The notes below the pieces were generated by a model. That model did no database searches. It worked only from the letters and a program-made list of their open reading frames with translations, and was not told the DNA's origin. From Bostrychus sinensis (Eukaryota > Chordata > Actinopteri > Gobiiformes > Eleotridae), in NCBI GenBank assembly GCA_020698575.1, contig CM036253.1:35088719-35152718 (forward strand): 64,000 nt of DNA, written 5' to 3'. Below are positions 23,093 through 64,000 of this stretch, in pieces. Position numbers and translations under genes: made by a program. The first letter of the stretch is position 1, and each line of letters opens with the position of its first letter.

Positions 23093-23383
23093 AGATTTTA
23101 AAGTGATGAAGCCCCTTGTTTTTCTGTTTCTACAGATATGAGATGGGTTGCAGCCTTTAAATTCAAATTCATGCTAATATTTTTAATGAGCTAATATTTT
23201 AAATAGTTTATAAGAATTGCAGATCATTACATTCTGTTTTTATTCACATTTTACACTTCCAAACCTATCTAAAGAAAAGCCCTACATAGCTAAATCAGGT
23301 TGTGCCAGTGCTTCCAGTTACCTTTAATACATGTCTCTTGTCACTCTACCCCTACCGGGCTCACACACTGACAGCGCAAGAAG

Positions 23384-60797
<37,414 letters not shown>

Positions 60798-61460
60798 GAC
60801 CCCACTGCAGGTGTATCCTAAAGCATACCAGCTGAACCAAACCACAGGAGATTTCCATGTCTGATGTTTGTCTTTAAAGTGTTAGTATGGGATTTTAAAA
60901 GAGGGGCTGTATGGGGTAGTTGTTAAAACTCTGTGAGCTCCAGCAGCAGCACTGGTTCACTGTGTAAAGGCTCATTTCTACTCTGAAACACAGAGTACTG
61001 CACTGTTCAGAGGCTAAACTCTTTGAGCAGTTGCTTCACATTTTTCACACTTTCACGTTGCTTCACTGTTCACAGTTTTCCTGTTTCTTTTTATTTTTAA
61101 TATTTTTGGTTTTATTGGACAGGACAGTGGAGCAGTGACCAGAATGACAGAGGAGAGTAGGGACAAATTGGGTAAATTGTCTGGACTTGAACTCATGATG
61201 CTGAGGGGAGTTGTAGTCGTATCTGTTCTCTACCAAATGAGCTATACTGCAACACTCTTGCCTCTTAATAACTGTAATATTTAAACTTCTTCCAGGGTCA
61301 CCAGTTTTTTTTGTTGTTTTTTTTTGTAAAATCTTTGACTTTTATCTTTCGCCTCCTACAACGCAAACTCTCTAAAGTATGTCAGTTGGAACAAAAACAT
61401 TTGTAATAATGGATCTATTAGTGTGTGCAGTGGCAGAATAAATGAGCCTTAACACATCCT
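60798..61460 (+). other. PDXDC1: PDXDC1 3' UTR with polyadenylation signal
   Basis: AATAAA at 61437-61442 is the first canonical signal after the stop codon. The cleavage site would be about 61455-61465. The UTR end is an inference. Confidence 0.55.
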
Positions 61461-61520
61461 TGGGAGATGGGACTATAACAATCTCTTTGCAGTGTCAATC
61501 AAAATGAGACTATTAAACTA

Positions 61521-61884
61521 TTAAAGGTCCCCTATTCTGCTCACTTTCTTTTTCCTCTCTTTTAGCCATGTTACAATGTCTCCTCCTCAAAAACAGACCT
61601 GGAGTAGTATTTTTTTTCATTCACGTTTGAGTAAGGTGCTGAAATTGCTCGGTCTCACAGCTCTATGTAGACATGTGAAACCAGGAAGTGCTCCTGTGCA
61701 TTTTTAAAGCACATACATTGTTGTCGGACTCGTTCTGATCATTTCAGCGCCTAAACCGTTGTCACTAAGAAGCAGTCAGCTCATTTTCTACAAAGTCAAA
61801 GTAACAGCTCCCCAACAGAAGAGGTTATAAAACCTGTAATACTAATGTCTAAAACTATTAAAAAAGCAGAATATGGGACCTTAA
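61521..61884. mobile_element. TTAA-type MITE, copy 2 (complete)
   Basis: TTAA|AGGTCCCCTATTCTGCTCA on the left and AGCAGAATATGGGACC|TTAA on the right: a complete 356-bp Kolobok-like MITE. A diverged copy is at 19690-20186 in intron 1. Confidence 0.85.
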
Positions 61885-62835
61885 ATGTTGCAGAATATGT
61901 AATTTCAGTGGTCAAGTACTGTATTTATATTTTTCATAAACAATTTATATATAAACCTCAGTCTTTGTCCAGAAAACATCATATTTAAAAATTGAAATAT
62001 TTAAATTCATTTCTGCCAATGCTTCCTTCCGAATGTGTTCATGCCAGTGTCTGAGCTGCTGCTAGAACTCCAGAGACTACACACAAATATATTTACTATT
62101 ACCACATACAAGCTTATAACAGTACAAGATTTTTTTTGTTATGAAGTGACACTTTAAAGACATGTTTATTTTTATGTTGTTCATTCTGAGTTGAGCTGAT
62201 GGAAAAATCGCATCATGATACAAAAGGGTATGCACTATTTGTTTCAAAACCCAACACCCATTAATAACATGAACATTCTGCACTCCAACATAGCTTCCTC
62301 TTGTCAAGAATACTGTGTCATATGAAGTATAAGATCGTCCACACTATGCAATATCTATGCACTAACTATTCCATTGTGTCATGATGCACTTTTTCATCAA
62401 GACTCAATGAGAATAAGTGATAAGGAATGTGTTTTTGTGTAGCTATTGCCATTTGCCACAAATACTGAATGTCTGGTGGTGGCTTCTCGCAGCTAAAATG
62501 CTATATTGCACATGAAGCTTTTGTGATTGAACTACAAACTGTCAAGCAACTGGAAAGACTCTGAAGACACACTGATGAAGACTAGTCAAAGATCAGAAAA
62601 TACTGAACATCGTACTACTGACTGAAATACTGTTAAACATGACATTGCTTCCATGGTCAAAGAAAAAATACTACATTTCAAGTATACTCTCTCTACAGAA
62701 AGTAATATCACAAATGGTGATCAAAATATAAATACAAATCTAAAAATATAACTGTTTTGGTGATATTAAAACATTAATGTGACAGTTGAGAAAATGTTAA
62801 CTTTATAGAAAAACAAATATATCAATAAATCACCC
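61885..62835. other. Intergenic AT-rich DNA
   Basis: No gene or defined element recognised. Frames here are short and lack context. Confidence 0.4.
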
Positions 62836-62839
62836 AATA

Positions 62840-63575
62840 TTAGCAACAGAGAGTATTGTTACTTCAAAATAATACTCTAAGTAGTCATCCAAATAATTAG
62901 TCTGGTGAAAGTAAAAATTATATTTGGACAATGTCTGATTTATGTTTTAGTTTTGATGTAATCAGACAAAGCATAAAATAATGGGGAAATTCTGGTATTT
63001 CCAAACAATAGAAATTTGTAAAAAATAATTGACATCTTTATTAAATAACAAAATAATGCAAGATTTTCTGAATCTTCTTTTTCACAGTAGTAGTAGTAGC
63101 CAAAAATTATACTAAAGTAAGAGTGTTGTTACTTCAAAATATTACTCAGTTAGTAGTAAAAAGTAATCATGCAAATAATTAGTCAATAAGTATAAAGTAT
63201 TAGGTGAAAAAAACTACTCAAGTACTGAGTAACTGTTTGGAGGTAATGTTTTATTTATATTATGGAATAGATGTAATTAGACAAACATATAAAATGGTAA
63301 GACAATTCAGATATTTCCAAAAAAAAAAAAAAAAAGAATAAGAATATCTTCATAACACAACAAAATAATGCAAGAATTTCCAAGTCTTCTCACTTTTTCA
63401 CAAAAGAAAGCTTTTGAAACCAACACAAAATTAACGTAGACATGGGCAGAGTCGCCAACAACTGTATTCAAGTAAGAGTACTGTTATTTCAAATAATATT
63501 ACACAAGTCCAAGTTAAGATTACAATTTATTCAAAAAGTTACTCAAGTACATGTAACTCATTACGACACACCTCT
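62840..63575. repeat. ACTCAAGTA-family tandem array
   Basis: About two and a half units of roughly 270-330 bases share 'gagtattgttacttcaaaat', 'gatgtaatcagacaaa' and 'aacaaaataatgcaagattt' in the same order. Units are diverged and include an A-run (63320-63337). Confidence 0.7.
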
Positions 63576-63599
63576 GATTAGCAGTCACTGTGCTCCAGC

Positions 63600-63775
63600 C
63601 CAAATCCTAGTAGTCCTGAGGCGGGGTAGATCCTGGATAGTGGCCAGTTTGTCACAGGGCTGACACAAAGACACACAGACAGACAACCATTCACTCTCAC
63701 ATTCATTGACTACGGGCAGTTCAGAGTCATCAATTCTCCTAACACATACATGTCTTTGGAGGGTAGGAGGAACCA
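63600..63775 (-). repeat. SINE tail part (CCTATCCCAG family)
   Basis: 'ggcggggtagatcctggata', 'accattcactctcacattca' and 'catgtctttggagggtagg' match the other copies. The head is missing. Confidence 0.6.
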
Positions 63776-64000
63776 AGTAATGACATCTTGAAAAAACAAA
63801 AAAAAGCAATGCAGTAAAATAGTAAATAACACAATGTGACTCTCCTTGCCTATTAAAGTCCTCTTTGTTAATACCAACCCCATGTTTCAATCATTTATTA
63901 TCATATATCAAATGATAAACAGAAGCTCAAAAGCAGCTCTGAACTGTCACCAAACAGCAGGACCCCTCCCACAGCAACTGCCATACTCATTTATTCTCTT
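63776..64000. other. Window end, nothing recognised
   Basis: Short A-rich and mixed sequence with no gene signal. Confidence 0.4.

Overview
The window is vertebrate nuclear DNA, almost certainly from a ray-finned (teleost, probably percomorph-type) fish. Short exons with GT/AG borders lie in long AT-rich introns, and the repeats are the usual fish mixture: Rex3-like RTE LINEs with GATG tails, L2/Rex1-like LINE ends, tRNA-derived SINEs, Tc1-like, hAT, Kolobok-like and Harbinger-like elements and long TA/TG microsatellites. I see no prokaryotic features.

One protein gene is supported, on the + strand: PDXDC1 (pyridoxal-dependent decarboxylase domain-containing 1). A CpG-rich promoter and probable noncoding first exon lie at about 19.08-19.30 kb. 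The ATG is at 23384, coding exons run to the TAG at 60795-60797, and an AATAAA is at 61437. I placed 22 constitutive coding exons, plus one candidate in-frame 75-nt cassette exon at 39684-39758. The exon phases join into one open frame of 774 codons (799 with the cassette), close to the roughly 790 residues of mammalian PDXDC1. The region matching the Schiff-base lysine motif of group II decarboxylases has no lysine, as in the mammalian protein, so a conventional decarboxylase activity is doubtful.

Region by region: 1-19 kb has no host gene I can recognise. It holds a TG microsatellite, a decayed gag-like stretch, a LINE split by a 5.05-kb CACTG-ended transposon (4408-9461), the 3' part of an endogenous retrovirus with its 3' LTR (about 10.77-13.24 kb), two unrelated LINE fragments beside TA microsatellites (14.4-15.7 kb), and a degenerate AT-rich minisatellite (18.06-19.08 kb) that runs up to the PDXDC1 promoter and contains a MITE with a palindromic core. 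From 19 to 61 kb the PDXDC1 introns carry most of the structure: a BED-finger hAT remnant (23.8-26.9 kb), a four-level nest of transposons (41.6-44.0 kb), a 44-bp minisatellite of 12 units (44.78-45.3 kb), a hAT inside a hAT (50.6-52.7 kb), a hAT inside a TTAA-flanked element (57.4-59.4 kb), and several near-perfect inverted repeats with short spacers. From 61.5 kb to the end there is only repeat DNA.

I found no clearly new biological system. The observations most worth checking are the nested transposons with exact target duplications, the run of short inverted duplications that look like template-switch events, and the splicing choices in PDXDC1 (cassette exon, NAGNAG acceptor, paired first-exon donors). 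Boundaries of exons and of elements with stated target-site duplications were read to the base; other repeat boundaries are approximate. Superfamily names rest on termini and short motifs, not on database searches.
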